Source: Lachnospiraceae bacterium UBA7784 (lineage in GTDB: Bacteria; Bacillota; Clostridia; Lachnospirales; Lachnospiraceae). From it: a DNA stretch of 64,000 bases. The stretch is taken from positions 48,760-112,759 of the forward strand of contig DLDA01000045.1 of assembly GCA_002480925.1 (NCBI GenBank), read 5' to 3'. Below are positions 36,798 to 45,950 of the stretch, piece after piece (the stretch's first letter is position 1; each line of letters starts with the position of its first letter). Made by a program: the position numbers and the translations under genes. The notes beneath the pieces are model-generated. The model did not search any database. It was not told the origin of the DNA and saw only the letters and a program-made list of their open reading frames with translations.

Positions 36798-38162
36798 TCA
36801 GTTCTTGAATGAATGGATAGGTGCCGGGATACGCCCCTTGCGGTTTACAAAGTCCTGACAGTCGAACTGATTTACAGGCATTATCGGCGCATAGCCCAAA
36901 AGCCCTCCGAACTGAACGCTGTCTCCTACTCCCTTACCAATCACAGGAATAAGACGTACTGCTGTTGTCTTCTGATTTACCATTCCTATCGCCATCTCAT
37001 CGGCTATTATTCCTGATATGGTCGTCGCCTTTGTATCTCCAGGAATAGCTATCATATCAAGTCCTACCGAGCAGACGCAGGTCATGGCTTCAAGCTTTTC
37101 TATCGTAAGGGCTCCGGCCTCGACTGAATCGATCATACCCTGATCCTCTGATACAGGGATAAAGGCTCCTGAAAGTCCTCCTACATATGAGGAGGCCATT
37201 ATACCGCCCTTTTTGACCTGATCATTAAGAAGTGCGAGTGCTGCGGTCGTTCCAGGAGCTCCTGCCCTCTCAAGACCTATCTCCTCAAGTATATCAGCAA
37301 CTGAATCTCCTATGGCCGGAGTCGGCGCAAGGGAGAGATCTATGATACCAAAAGGTATATGGAGCATCCTGCTTGCTTCCTTTGCGACGGCCTGACCGAC
37401 TCTTGTGATCTTGAAGGCGGTCTTTTTTATCGTCTCGCAGAGGACCTCAAACGACTCTCCTCTGACACGGGAAAGAGCAGTCTTTACCACTCCCGGTCCT
37501 GACACTCCGACATTTATTATAGCATCTGCCTCCGAAACTCCATGGAAGGCGCCCGCCATGAACGGGTTGTCGTCAGGAGCATTGCAGAATACCACAAGCT
37601 TGGCACAACCGATAGAATCAGCCTCCTTTGTAGCAAGCGCAGTATCCTTTACTACCTGGCCCAGGAGACGTACGGCATCCATATTGATCCCGGTCCTGGT
37701 CGAGCCGACATTTATAGATGAGCATACAAAGTCAGTAACTGAAAGAGCCTCAGGGATCGATTCGATAAGATATCTGTCCTGGGTAGTCATTCCCTTACTT
37801 ACGATCGCAGAATATCCTCCAAGGAAGTTTACCCCAACTGTCTTTGCCGCTCTGTCAAGGGTCCTTGCAATGGTCACATAGTCCTTAGGGCTGTGGCAGG
37901 CTGCTGCGCCTATCATAGCTATAGGAGTGACGGATATCCTTTTATTTACTATAGGGATACCGAATTCCTTCTCTATCCTTTCACCTGCTGGGACCAGATC
38001 CTTTGCTACTGTAGTGATCTTCTTGTAAATATTGTCATTTAATCTGTCAAGATCAGAATCCATACAGTCAAAAAGACTAATCCCTATCGTTATGGTTCTT
38101 ACATCAAGGTTCTCATCGGAGACCATCCTGTTGGTCTCTTCTACTTCTAAAATATTAATCAT
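36798..38162 (-). CDS. PFL family protein (DUF711/UPF0210)
   Basis: 454-aa cytosolic protein of the DUF711 family, distantly related in fold to pyruvate formate-lyase-like barrels. Typical phrases: VDCMDSD-like start, [51 protein letters not shown] and a C-terminal [17 protein letters not shown]. Enzymatic role unknown. It is nearly always preceded by a small ACT protein, as here (10 nt), suggesting amino-acid-responsive control. Confidence 0.92.
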   Translation of the reverse strand: MINILEVEETNRMVSDENLDVRTITIGISLFDCMDSDLDRLNDNIYKKITTVAKDLVPAGERIEKEFGIPIVNKRISVTPIAMIGAAACHSPKDYVTIARTLDRAAKTVGVNFLGGYSAIVSKGMTTQDRYLIESIPEALSVTDFVCSSINVGSTRTGINMDAVRLLGQVVKDTALATKEADSIGCAKLVVFCNAPDDNPFMAGAFHGVSEADAIINVGVSGPGVVKTALSRVRGESFEVLCETIKKTAFKITRVGQAVAKEASRMLHIPFGIIDLSLAPTPAIGDSVADILEEIGLERAGAPGTTAALALLNDQVKKGGIMASSYVGGLSGAFIPVSEDQGMIDSVEAGALTIEKLEAMTCVCSVGLDMIAIPGDTKATTISGIIADEMAIGMVNQKTTAVRLIPVIGKGVGDSVQFGGLLGYAPIMPVNQFDCQDFVNRKGRIPAPIHSFKN

Positions 38163-38172
38163 TTTTCTTTCC

Positions 38173-38454
38173 TCAGATACGATGCATCATCTCAAAAATC
38201 TCTTCCTTCTGGCACCTGATATCTACTCCTATATCTGATCCGATATCTGAAAGCCCCTTCTGTATATCTCCGAAGGACTGATCAGCGGCACTCGTATCCA
38301 CTATCATCATCATAGTAAAGAATCCGTCAAGGATAGTCTGGGAAATATCGAGCACATTTGCCTTATGGTCTGAAAGATAGGTGCAGACCTTTGCAATGAT
38401 TCCTACCGCATCCTTTCCTACAACGCTGATGATCGTTCTGTTCTTACTTTCCAT
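38173..38454 (-). CDS. ACT domain protein (UPF0237)
   Basis: 93 aa, essentially one ACT domain: [35 protein letters not shown], then [11 protein letters not shown] domains bind amino acids as dimers; UPF0237 proteins resemble the regulatory module of GcvR. Conserved partner of the DUF711 gene just downstream. Confidence 0.92.
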   Translation of the reverse strand: MESKNRTIISVVGKDAVGIIAKVCTYLSDHKANVLDISQTILDGFFTMMMIVDTSAADQSFGDIQKGLSDIGSDIGVDIRCQKEEIFEMMHRI

Positions 38455-38464
38455 GGTTTTCTCC

Positions 38465-39265
38465 TTATACTACTACTTTTTCCGAGACCTGATGTCTCGA
38501 TGCCACTGTTATATTGAAATCCTTCGCTTTGTAAGGATTGTCTCCATCCGTGATCTCCTGGCCTACTGTCTCAAGCGCCAGCGGTCCGTAATTATTCTCT
38601 GCGGAAAGATGGCCGAGATATACATGTTCCATGTGATCATTCAGGATACGGCCAAGAAGCTGTCCCGACAGGGAATTGGAAAGATGACCATAGTCGCTTC
38701 TAATCCTCCGCTTCAGCTGGTAAGGATAGGGCCCGCAGGAGAGCATGTTTTCATCGTGGTTTGCCTCTAAGAGGACAGCTGAGAGTCCCTGCAGCTCATC
38801 TACTATATGATCATCATAACAGCCAAGATCTGTGACTACTCCTACCTTTTTTCCGGAATCGTCATTTATAATATATCCTACAGGATCTGCTGCATCATGA
38901 CAGATGTGGACCGGCCTGACCCCGAGACTTCCTATCTGAAAGCTCTCGTCTGCATGGATTACAGAAAAAAGCGACTGGTCTACCTTCCCTATCCGTCCGT
39001 CACGCAGGATGGCATCTATAGTACCTGCTGTCGCATAAACCTTAAGCGCATATCTGCGCATCAGAACGCCAAGCCCTGCAATATGATCAATATGCTCATG
39101 CGTGATAAGGATACCCGCACAGTCTGGTGTCGTCAGATCATACTGGTTAAGTCCCTTTTCTGTCTTCTTGCCGGAAATACCGCAGTCCACCAGCACATGA
39201 TCCCTGTCATTGCCGACTAAGATACAGTTGCCGCTGCTACCGCTGGCAATCGAAAACATTTCCAT
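38465..39265 (-). CDS. walJ: MBL-fold metallohydrolase, YycJ/WalJ family
   Basis: 266 aa from the ATG at 39265 (GGAGG 5 nt upstream; an upstream TTG is rejected). Metallo-beta-lactamase motif ILITHEHIDHI, FSIASGSSGNCILV N-terminus, and the later metal ligands in DLGCYDD and LLEANHD. WalJ relatives link wall metabolism and replication in Firmicutes and some act as 5'-3' exonucleases. Here it is not beside walRK but downstream of the CoaE-FtsA fusion. Confidence 0.85.
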   Translation of the reverse strand: MEMFSIASGSSGNCILVGNDRDHVLVDCGISGKKTEKGLNQYDLTTPDCAGILITHEHIDHIAGLGVLMRRYALKVYATAGTIDAILRDGRIGKVDQSLFSVIHADESFQIGSLGVRPVHICHDAADPVGYIINDDSGKKVGVVTDLGCYDDHIVDELQGLSAVLLEANHDENMLSCGPYPYQLKRRIRSDYGHLSNSLSGQLLGRILNDHMEHVYLGHLSAENNYGPLALETVGQEITDGDNPYKAKDFNITVASRHQVSEKVVV

Positions 39266-39298
39266 TGAGTCCTCCAATCGGACGCTTATTTCATCTCT

Positions 39299-42094
39299 TT
39301 ATTCGAAAAACTCCACGCTAAGCTCGTCTCCGTCTGAAACCGGCTCGGCGTATCCGCACTTTGCTCCGTTTTTCATGGTCTTTACTATCCTGCCATTGGC
39401 CTGGTTGACATCAAAATTTACAGCTGCAAGTACATCTGCAAATATATAATCGAGTCTTCCTGACAGGGTAACATCATCTCCGTTGAATTTCACCTGTATC
39501 TGGTTGCCGGCCTTCTTTGGAATGTCAGCAAAAGCCTCGCTTGTAAGCGGAGTCGCCGGAAGGTCAGGAGTATTGGTGGCTGCCTGCTCAGGCTCATTCT
39601 TGTTCTCCTTCTCTTCCTTTTCATCAGGAAGCTCCTCTGCCTCCTCTTCCTCCTTCTTGAAGCCCTTGCCTGTAAGAGTCCATTCTATCGAGAAATTCTC
39701 ATAGATCAGGGTATTCATGTCGGCTGGGTTTTTATTGACAAGGATCTGATGATCCGGATCAGGCTCCACATCCATGAACTGAGCCAGCTGAGAAACAGTA
39801 TAGTAACTCCTTGTCTCTATATCGTCTCCATCCTTTATCTCGTAGTTTCCCGGAGTGAGGACTCCGTTTACCTCTACGAACTCAGGACATCTGACCTTTG
39901 TGCCATTTACTATAAATGAAACAAAGGCTCTTGTAAACTCCTCGAGATTTTCTATCCTTAGCGAGCCCATCTCTCCGGCTGTAGAGCCTGTGATCGTTAC
40001 TGTCGCATTCGGGATCAGGACAGTATTAAGAGAAGCTTCGTGGCCGTTCATGACTACCTTGGCTGACTCACCCTCATGACCTCTTACCATCCTCTCCTGT
40101 CCATTTACAGTGAAATGAATCTCCTTTCCTCTTCTCGGGAAAAGCTCAGCCGTATCCATGCCGCTCTGCATGGCTGCATCAACGACCTTCAGATGTCCGT
40201 TATCATAAAGCTTCATCATCTCTCCGTTGAAATGGATCATGATGAAATTATTCTTCTGCTCATAATAGTTCATGCAGATACCAATAGGAGTAACAAGAAG
40301 AGGATCCTTTTTCACTCCGTCAGGGAATGTGATGTTTTTCATTACCTCCTCCCCACGGAGAGCCACTCTTTCTGAAACCACACCCAGCTTCTTTGCCAGA
40401 TGCTCGCAGAAGCCATGGACCTTTCCTCCGCCTCCTACCACAAAGGCAGCAGCAACAGGCTTGTCGCCGTTAAGCTCTGTTATCTTTTCTGCAACTGCAT
40501 CGGTTATCTTCGTCATTACAGGATCAGTAAGCTTCCAGACATCCTCTGACGGTATAGTATGGGAGATACCCATGATGTCATTATAGGTGACCTCATCCCT
40601 ATCCGTAGAATCCTTCTTGATCTGCTCAGCCGTATCGAAATCGACAAGGAAGGCCTGGACTAAGACCTCTGTAAGCTCGTCGCCGGCATAAGGGATCATG
40701 CCGTAGGCAATTATCCCTCCGTCTCTTGTGATACAGATATCGGAGGTACCGGCTCCTACATCTATAAGGGCGATATTTAACATCCTGAAATTCTTCGGAA
40801 TAGCAACGGATATGGCAGCTATTGGCTCGAGTGTCATATTCATAACGGAAAGCCCGGCTCTTTCAACTGCAGAATACAATCCGTCCACTACATCCTCAGG
40901 GAGGAAGGTAACTATTATTACCTCCTCTATCCTTGTAGCCTTATGGCCCTCGAGATTGGAGAAAAGCTCTCCGTTCAGATAATACTTCATCGTCGAGTAA
41001 CCGACACAGTAGAATCTGTAAGGACCTCCGTCTAAGTTAATATCCCTCTGGGCCTGATCGACTCCCATCAGATCAAGGGTATTGATATCATCTCCTGTGA
41101 CGACAGTCTCCTCGTCGAAGTCCATCTCGACCCTTGTCGTAACGGTACGGAGCACTCGACCAGCGGCTGCTATACAGACCTCATGGAGCCTGATTCCCAG
41201 CCTTTCATTCAGATCATCTGTGACCCTTCTTATGATATCAGCCACCATGCCTATATCATGGATCTGACCGTCAAGCATGGCTCTGGCCTTATGCTCCATG
41301 CTGGACATGGCAAGGACATGAAAATCGTCCTCGCCCTCCTGATATCCTACTGTACCTACTACATTTCTGGTACCTATATCAAGACTGTATACAAGCTCCC
41401 TGTCATCAGGAACAGCCATCCTGCTCTTATCCATTTCCTTATCAGTCTTATCCTTTGATCCTTCTCCCTTAGCTCCCAGCAAACGCTTCATCTCCCTTTT
41501 CACTTCCGGAAAACCTCTTTCAAGCCCATATGAATTATCGATGGTCACCTGACATCTGTGACGGAATTCCTCATCTGAAAGCTGGGCCGAAAGAATGGCA
41601 TCGATCTTCTGATCCGAATATCCTCTGGAGGTCTTAAGTCTCTTTTTCCGAACCTCCTTTGATGCATAGATATACCAGATCTCATCACATATGCTGTCAT
41701 AGCCCTCCTCAAGCAAGAGAGCCGCCTCAAGGAAAAAGGCATCGACGGTTCCGGACTTTCTGGCAAGAGAAACCCTGTTTAGTATCTCCTCCTTTACTGC
41801 CGGATGTACTATCTGATCAAGCCTTTCTCTCTTAGCGTCGTCACTATATATCAGATCCGACAGCTTCTTCCATTCTATACGGAGCTTGCCTGGATGTGAG
41901 GCATCATAAGCTCCCCATATATCCTCTGATCCGAATTCGTCTCTTATTATGTCATAGCAGGCATGACCGGGTGTCTCCAGCTGTCTTGCCAGATCATCCG
42001 CATGTAATACCTCGACCTTATAATTCTTTTCAATAAAGGACAGCACCTCGCTTTTTCCGGCACCGACTCCTCCTGTTATTCCTATAAAATGCAT
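39299..42094 (-). CDS. Fusion: dephospho-CoA kinase (CoaE) + FtsA-like actin ATPase
   Basis: A single 931-aa frame from ATG 42094 (GAGGG 6 nt upstream). Residues 1-206 are a complete CoaE (P-loop ITGGVGAGKSE, ADDLARQLE, HPAVKEEI), the last step of CoA synthesis. A charged linker (207-232) leads to an FtsA-like fold (about 234-600): LDIGTRNVVG, an SHS2/1C-like insert, LIDVGAGTSDICI and VVGGGGKVHGF for nucleotide binding. The C-terminal 300 residues hold unknown beta-rich modules and an acidic Lys/Glu linker, ending without the amphipathic helix of canonical FtsA. An internal ATG near 41427 could also give separate FtsA-like protein; its SD is weak. No other ftsA is seen near ftsZ. Confidence 0.85.
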   Translation of the reverse strand: MHFIGITGGVGAGKSEVLSFIEKNYKVEVLHADDLARQLETPGHACYDIIRDEFGSEDIWGAYDASHPGKLRIEWKKLSDLIYSDDAKRERLDQIVHPAVKEEILNRVSLARKSGTVDAFFLEAALLLEEGYDSICDEIWYIYASKEVRKKRLKTSRGYSDQKIDAILSAQLSDEEFRHRCQVTIDNSYGLERGFPEVKREMKRLLGAKGEGSKDKTDKEMDKSRMAVPDDRELVYSLDIGTRNVVGTVGYQEGEDDFHVLAMSSMEHKARAMLDGQIHDIGMVADIIRRVTDDLNERLGIRLHEVCIAAAGRVLRTVTTRVEMDFDEETVVTGDDINTLDLMGVDQAQRDINLDGGPYRFYCVGYSTMKYYLNGELFSNLEGHKATRIEEVIIVTFLPEDVVDGLYSAVERAGLSVMNMTLEPIAAISVAIPKNFRMLNIALIDVGAGTSDICITRDGGIIAYGMIPYAGDELTEVLVQAFLVDFDTAEQIKKDSTDRDEVTYNDIMGISHTIPSEDVWKLTDPVMTKITDAVAEKITELNGDKPVAAAFVVGGGGKVHGFCEHLAKKLGVVSERVALRGEEVMKNITFPDGVKKDPLLVTPIGICMNYYEQKNNFIMIHFNGEMMKLYDNGHLKVVDAAMQSGMDTAELFPRRGKEIHFTVNGQERMVRGHEGESAKVVMNGHEASLNTVLIPNATVTITGSTAGEMGSLRIENLEEFTRAFVSFIVNGTKVRCPEFVEVNGVLTPGNYEIKDGDDIETRSYYTVSQLAQFMDVEPDPDHQILVNKNPADMNTLIYENFSIEWTLTGKGFKKEEEEAEELPDEKEEKENKNEPEQAATNTPDLPATPLTSEAFADIPKKAGNQIQVKFNGDDVTLSGRLDYIFADVLAAVNFDVNQANGRIVKTMKNGAKCGYAEPVSDGDELSVEFFE

Positions 42095-42135
42095 AAATTC
42101 CCTCACCAGTCTCCCGCATCATGTATTATAGCACT

Positions 42136-43716
42136 TCAGAGCAGTTCTGCAAACAGGCGCAGTAGCATCTGAGGCAGCTTTAAAAGCCCCTTTCTTCCTG
42201 CCCTGTAGTCTAAGGTGACCTCCTCCCCCTCTGCTGCTGTCATAAGGAAGTCCTCCTTTGCATCTATTACCGCATCGCAGTATCCGAAAAATACTCCGTT
42301 TTCAAAATGATGGTAAAAACTTCTGTAGTCAAAATTGATAGTTCCGCAGAAGCAGTAGGAATCATCACAGACCATCATCTTTCCATGCATGAAGCCCGGT
42401 CTCCATTCATAGATCCTTACACCTCTTTTGCAGAGATCATGATAAAAGGATCTCGTGATAGAATAAACGACTTTCTTGTCAGGTATTCCGGGCGTTATTA
42501 TCCTTACATCGACTCCCCTCATGGCTGCAAGAGAAAGAGCGCATTTAAGCTCATCTGTAATGATAAGATATGGAGTCATTATATAGGCATAGCTGTTGGC
42601 CTTACTTAGCATTGTGATGTATACATCCTCTCCGACCTCCAGCTCATCCATAGGAGAGTCGGCAAATGGTACCACGAAGCCCTTTCCTTCTTCCTCCTTT
42701 TTTGCTACCAGGAATCTGTCATAGATCTGATCCTTTTCGAAATTCTTTTTTGTCGCATTCCAGTTTTCAAGAAAGATCACTGTCATCGAATCGACTGCCT
42801 GGCCAGTTATCCTTATCCCGCAGTCCTTCCAGGCTCTGTAGGGTCTTTCTATGTTGAAGTATTCGTCAGCGAGATTATAGCCTCCTGTATGGGCTATACG
42901 TCCGTCTATCACTGTAATCTTCCTGTGATCCCTGTTGTTTAAAAACCTGTTTAAGCCGGGAAAGAAGGGGTTGAATACCCTGCATTTGATGCCAAGAGAA
43001 TTAAGCTTTTTAGAAAAAGCCGTATTGATAAAGCCTATGCTTCCCAGATCATCATAGAAGACCCTGACCTCCACGCCGTCCTTTACCTTTTCGACAAGTA
43101 TTTCCTCTATCTGCTTCCAGGCCTCCTTGTCATCTATAGCAAAGTACTCCATGAAGATGAAATTCTCTGCGCTTCTCAGGTCAGAAAGAAGGGACGAAAG
43201 AGCCTCTGTCGTATCTCCGAAATACCTGACCTGGCTGTTTACATAGACGGGAAAATGTGCCTGATCGTGCAGATAGGTGCATACCGCTCCGGCAGCAGGA
43301 TCTGTGTCACTTACCAGCTCTTTAAGATCATCGTTGCCCTCAAGCATGGGATAGAGCCTTTCATCTATCTGCCTGTAACGTTTTTTCATCTGGTAGGTAT
43401 GAGCATTTAGCCCGATAAGCAGATACATGATTATTCCAAAGACCGGAAGCACCATTATAAGTATTATCCAGGGTATCTTGAAGGCAGCGTTCCTGTCCTC
43501 ATTGTAGATAAAGATCACAAGGACTAAAGCCAGGGCCCTTGTCACCATATTTATCCACTCTGCCTCAGCATTAAGCCTGGTAAAAAGATTTGTTATCAGG
43601 AATATCTCAAAGCTTATGGCAATGATAGCCGTAACCATACGAAATATCCCGTTTTTTCTGGCCGCTCTTTTCTCTGGAGATGATCTTTTATGTGTACGAA
43701 TCCTTTTTTCACCCAT
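42136..43716 (-). CDS. cls: Cardiolipin synthase
   Basis: 526-aa phospholipase-D-superfamily membrane enzyme. Two N-terminal membrane segments (about 27-48 and 58-95) precede two HKD motifs: HRKITVIDGRIAHTGGYN (about 270) and HGKMMVCDDSYCFCGTIN (about 440). It condenses phosphatidylglycerol to cardiolipin. It follows polA by 11 nt in a long operon; length is normal for bacterial Cls. Confidence 0.95.
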   Translation of the reverse strand: MGEKRIRTHKRSSPEKRAARKNGIFRMVTAIIAISFEIFLITNLFTRLNAEAEWINMVTRALALVLVIFIYNEDRNAAFKIPWIILIMVLPVFGIIMYLLIGLNAHTYQMKKRYRQIDERLYPMLEGNDDLKELVSDTDPAAGAVCTYLHDQAHFPVYVNSQVRYFGDTTEALSSLLSDLRSAENFIFMEYFAIDDKEAWKQIEEILVEKVKDGVEVRVFYDDLGSIGFINTAFSKKLNSLGIKCRVFNPFFPGLNRFLNNRDHRKITVIDGRIAHTGGYNLADEYFNIERPYRAWKDCGIRITGQAVDSMTVIFLENWNATKKNFEKDQIYDRFLVAKKEEEGKGFVVPFADSPMDELEVGEDVYITMLSKANSYAYIMTPYLIITDELKCALSLAAMRGVDVRIITPGIPDKKVVYSITRSFYHDLCKRGVRIYEWRPGFMHGKMMVCDDSYCFCGTINFDYRSFYHHFENGVFFGYCDAVIDAKEDFLMTAAEGEEVTLDYRAGRKGLLKLPQMLLRLFAELL

Positions 43717-43727
43717 AGAATAAAACC

Positions 43728-45947
43728 CTAGTGTGCGCTATACCAGTCATTTCCCTCCTTCAGGTCCACAAGAAGCGGGACCTGAAGTGAGGCCGCGTTT
43801 TCCATTTCCTCCTTAAGTATCCTCTCCGCCTCCTCCCTCTCACTCTGCTTTGCTTCTATCAGAAGCTCATCATGAACCGAAAGAAGAAGCTTCGATGAGA
43901 GTCCCTCCCTTCTGAGCCTGCTGTATACATTGAGCATGGCTATCTTGATGATATCGGCTGCGCTTCCCTGGATCGGGGCATTCATAGCTACTCTCTCGCC
44001 AAACTGTCTTTTCATATAGGAGGGATCCGAAAGCTCCGGTATTGGTCTTCTCCTTCCGTACTTTGTCACTGCAAATCCGTTTTCCTTTGCAGATGTCACA
44101 AGAGAATCGAGGAACTCATGGAGCCTGGGATATGCCTTGAAATAATCATTGATATATTCCTGAGCCTGCTTTCTTGAGATAGAAAGATTCTCTCCCAGAC
44201 CGAAGGAGCTTATACCATAGACTATGCCGAAGTTTACTGCCTTGGCCGATCTCCTCATCTCAGGCGTCACCTGATCTGTGCTTACGTGAAAAACAGCCGA
44301 AGCTGTAGCTGTATGTATGTCCCTGTCAGATCTGTAGGCCTCGATTAGATTTTTATCTCCCGACATATCGGCCAGGACACGAAGCTCGATCTGTGAATAG
44401 TCAGCGTCGAGAAAGAGAGCATCGCTGGCCGGAAGGAATACCTTCCTTATCTGCTTGCCAAGCTCAAGCCTTATAGGGATATTCTGCAGATTAGGAGCTG
44501 TGCTTGAAAGACGTCCTGTGGCCGTAACCGTCTGCTGGAAGGTCGTATGCACCCTGCCGTCTGCATTCACACAGGAGAAGAGCCCGTCAGCGTAGGTGCT
44601 CTTAAGCTTGGCATACTTCCTGTATGAAAGTACATCTGCTACTATAGGATAATCTCCGGCAAGCTCAGAAAGCACCTTCTGGGAGGTCGAATATCCGGTC
44701 TTTGTCTTTTTGCCTGATGGCAGATGAAGCCTGTCGAAAAGGACCTCTCCCAGCTGCTTTGGAGAGTTGATATTGAACTCTCCTCCGGCCTCGGAATATA
44801 TCTTTTTCTCAAGTTCCTCCATATGAGAAAGAAGCTGCTGGCCGTACTTCTTCAGACGGATGGCATCCATATATATGCCTGTCCTTTCCATATCATAGAG
44901 GACAAAGACAAGCGGAAGCTCAAGCTCTGTATAAAGCTCCTCCTCACCATTCCATCGGAGCTGTTCCCTGTATCTGTCATGGGCCAGAGCCATATCCTGG
45001 GCCGATCCCGGTGTATATTCCTCCAGCGGATCGGCTATATAGCTTTCTATCCTTACATCATCGAAATATCTGTTCAGAGCCCTTCCATATGATATTTCTC
45101 CTGAAAGGGACTCCTGCCAGGCCCTCTGTTCGATTTCCATTATAGCATCATAGAGCAGGTCAGCCTCAGGGCAGGCAGCAGGCCTATCCTTGTCTGTAAA
45201 TAAGGACAGCTGTCCGTCCTGATCCTCGACTATCTGAGGAGATCCCTTTATCTCTGACGGCAGGCCCTTGAGGGCTCCCAGCCTGTGGAGAAGATTCTTT
45301 ATATCATAAAAGACAACATGCTCTCCTGCTCTGAGACGCATAGCTGTATTCTTCATAAGCTCACGCTGGTCCTGGTCTCCGATAAGGGCTATCTCACTTG
45401 TGTCAGCCTCCTCCCTCTGTTCCTCCTGGTCAGTGATCTGATCAGCCGGAATTATCCTTTCCTCGGAAAGCAGGCGCTCTATCAGCTGGTCTGCAGTCAG
45501 GGAGGTATATTCACAGAGCCTTTCATAGCAGGCTTTTATCTCTTCACTTTTCTCAGCTATCCTTTTTTTTATCCCGAAAAAGGATATATTCCCTGCTGCC
45601 TCAAGTCCTCCTGCCTTATCAAGGACTGCCGCCGCGCTCTTTTCTCCTATGAAATGAGACAGGGCCGTAAGAGAGGCTGACGCCGGCTCAGTGACCTTTT
45701 TCATATGGCTTCCTGTCTGGTCAAAATAAACATAAAAGATTATAAGATCAGGACCTGCCAGTGTAAGAAGATCCCTGTCGGCTGTAAGTATCCCTGTTCC
45801 ATCAAGCTCCTTTAAGGACTTTTGGATCAGATGGATAACTCCCCTCATGATCTGGGTCTTCTCATCTGTATCGCAAAAAGGCAGCCCGTTTGCGGCTGCC
45901 CTTTCTATGCTGTTTATATCTGCAAATAATCTGTTTTCTTCACTCAT
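43728..45947 (-). CDS. polA: DNA polymerase I with vestigial 5'-nuclease domain
   Basis: 739 aa, roughly 130-150 shorter than usual Pol I. The C-terminal polymerase is intact: motif A LDADYSQIELRVLAD, motif B RRSAKAVNFGIVYG, motif C LLSVHDELLIE. A 3'-5' exonuclease-like domain without recognisable catalytic acids spans about 180-330. The N-terminus (about 40-165) only echoes the 5'-nuclease: TADRDLLTLAG and FIGEKSAAAVL correspond to T-G-D-x-D-L-x-Q-L and G-I-G-x-K-T-A, while the first 100 residues with the metal-binding Asp cluster are missing. It starts 3 nt after the aminopeptidase stop, with a weak SD, so a longer N-terminus is not possible in this arrangement. Confidence 0.93.
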   Translation of the reverse strand: MSEENRLFADINSIERAAANGLPFCDTDEKTQIMRGVIHLIQKSLKELDGTGILTADRDLLTLAGPDLIIFYVYFDQTGSHMKKVTEPASASLTALSHFIGEKSAAAVLDKAGGLEAAGNISFFGIKKRIAEKSEEIKACYERLCEYTSLTADQLIERLLSEERIIPADQITDQEEQREEADTSEIALIGDQDQRELMKNTAMRLRAGEHVVFYDIKNLLHRLGALKGLPSEIKGSPQIVEDQDGQLSLFTDKDRPAACPEADLLYDAIMEIEQRAWQESLSGEISYGRALNRYFDDVRIESYIADPLEEYTPGSAQDMALAHDRYREQLRWNGEEELYTELELPLVFVLYDMERTGIYMDAIRLKKYGQQLLSHMEELEKKIYSEAGGEFNINSPKQLGEVLFDRLHLPSGKKTKTGYSTSQKVLSELAGDYPIVADVLSYRKYAKLKSTYADGLFSCVNADGRVHTTFQQTVTATGRLSSTAPNLQNIPIRLELGKQIRKVFLPASDALFLDADYSQIELRVLADMSGDKNLIEAYRSDRDIHTATASAVFHVSTDQVTPEMRRSAKAVNFGIVYGISSFGLGENLSISRKQAQEYINDYFKAYPRLHEFLDSLVTSAKENGFAVTKYGRRRPIPELSDPSYMKRQFGERVAMNAPIQGSAADIIKIAMLNVYSRLRREGLSSKLLLSVHDELLIEAKQSEREEAERILKEEMENAASLQVPLLVDLKEGNDWYSAH

Positions 45948-45950
45948 AGC

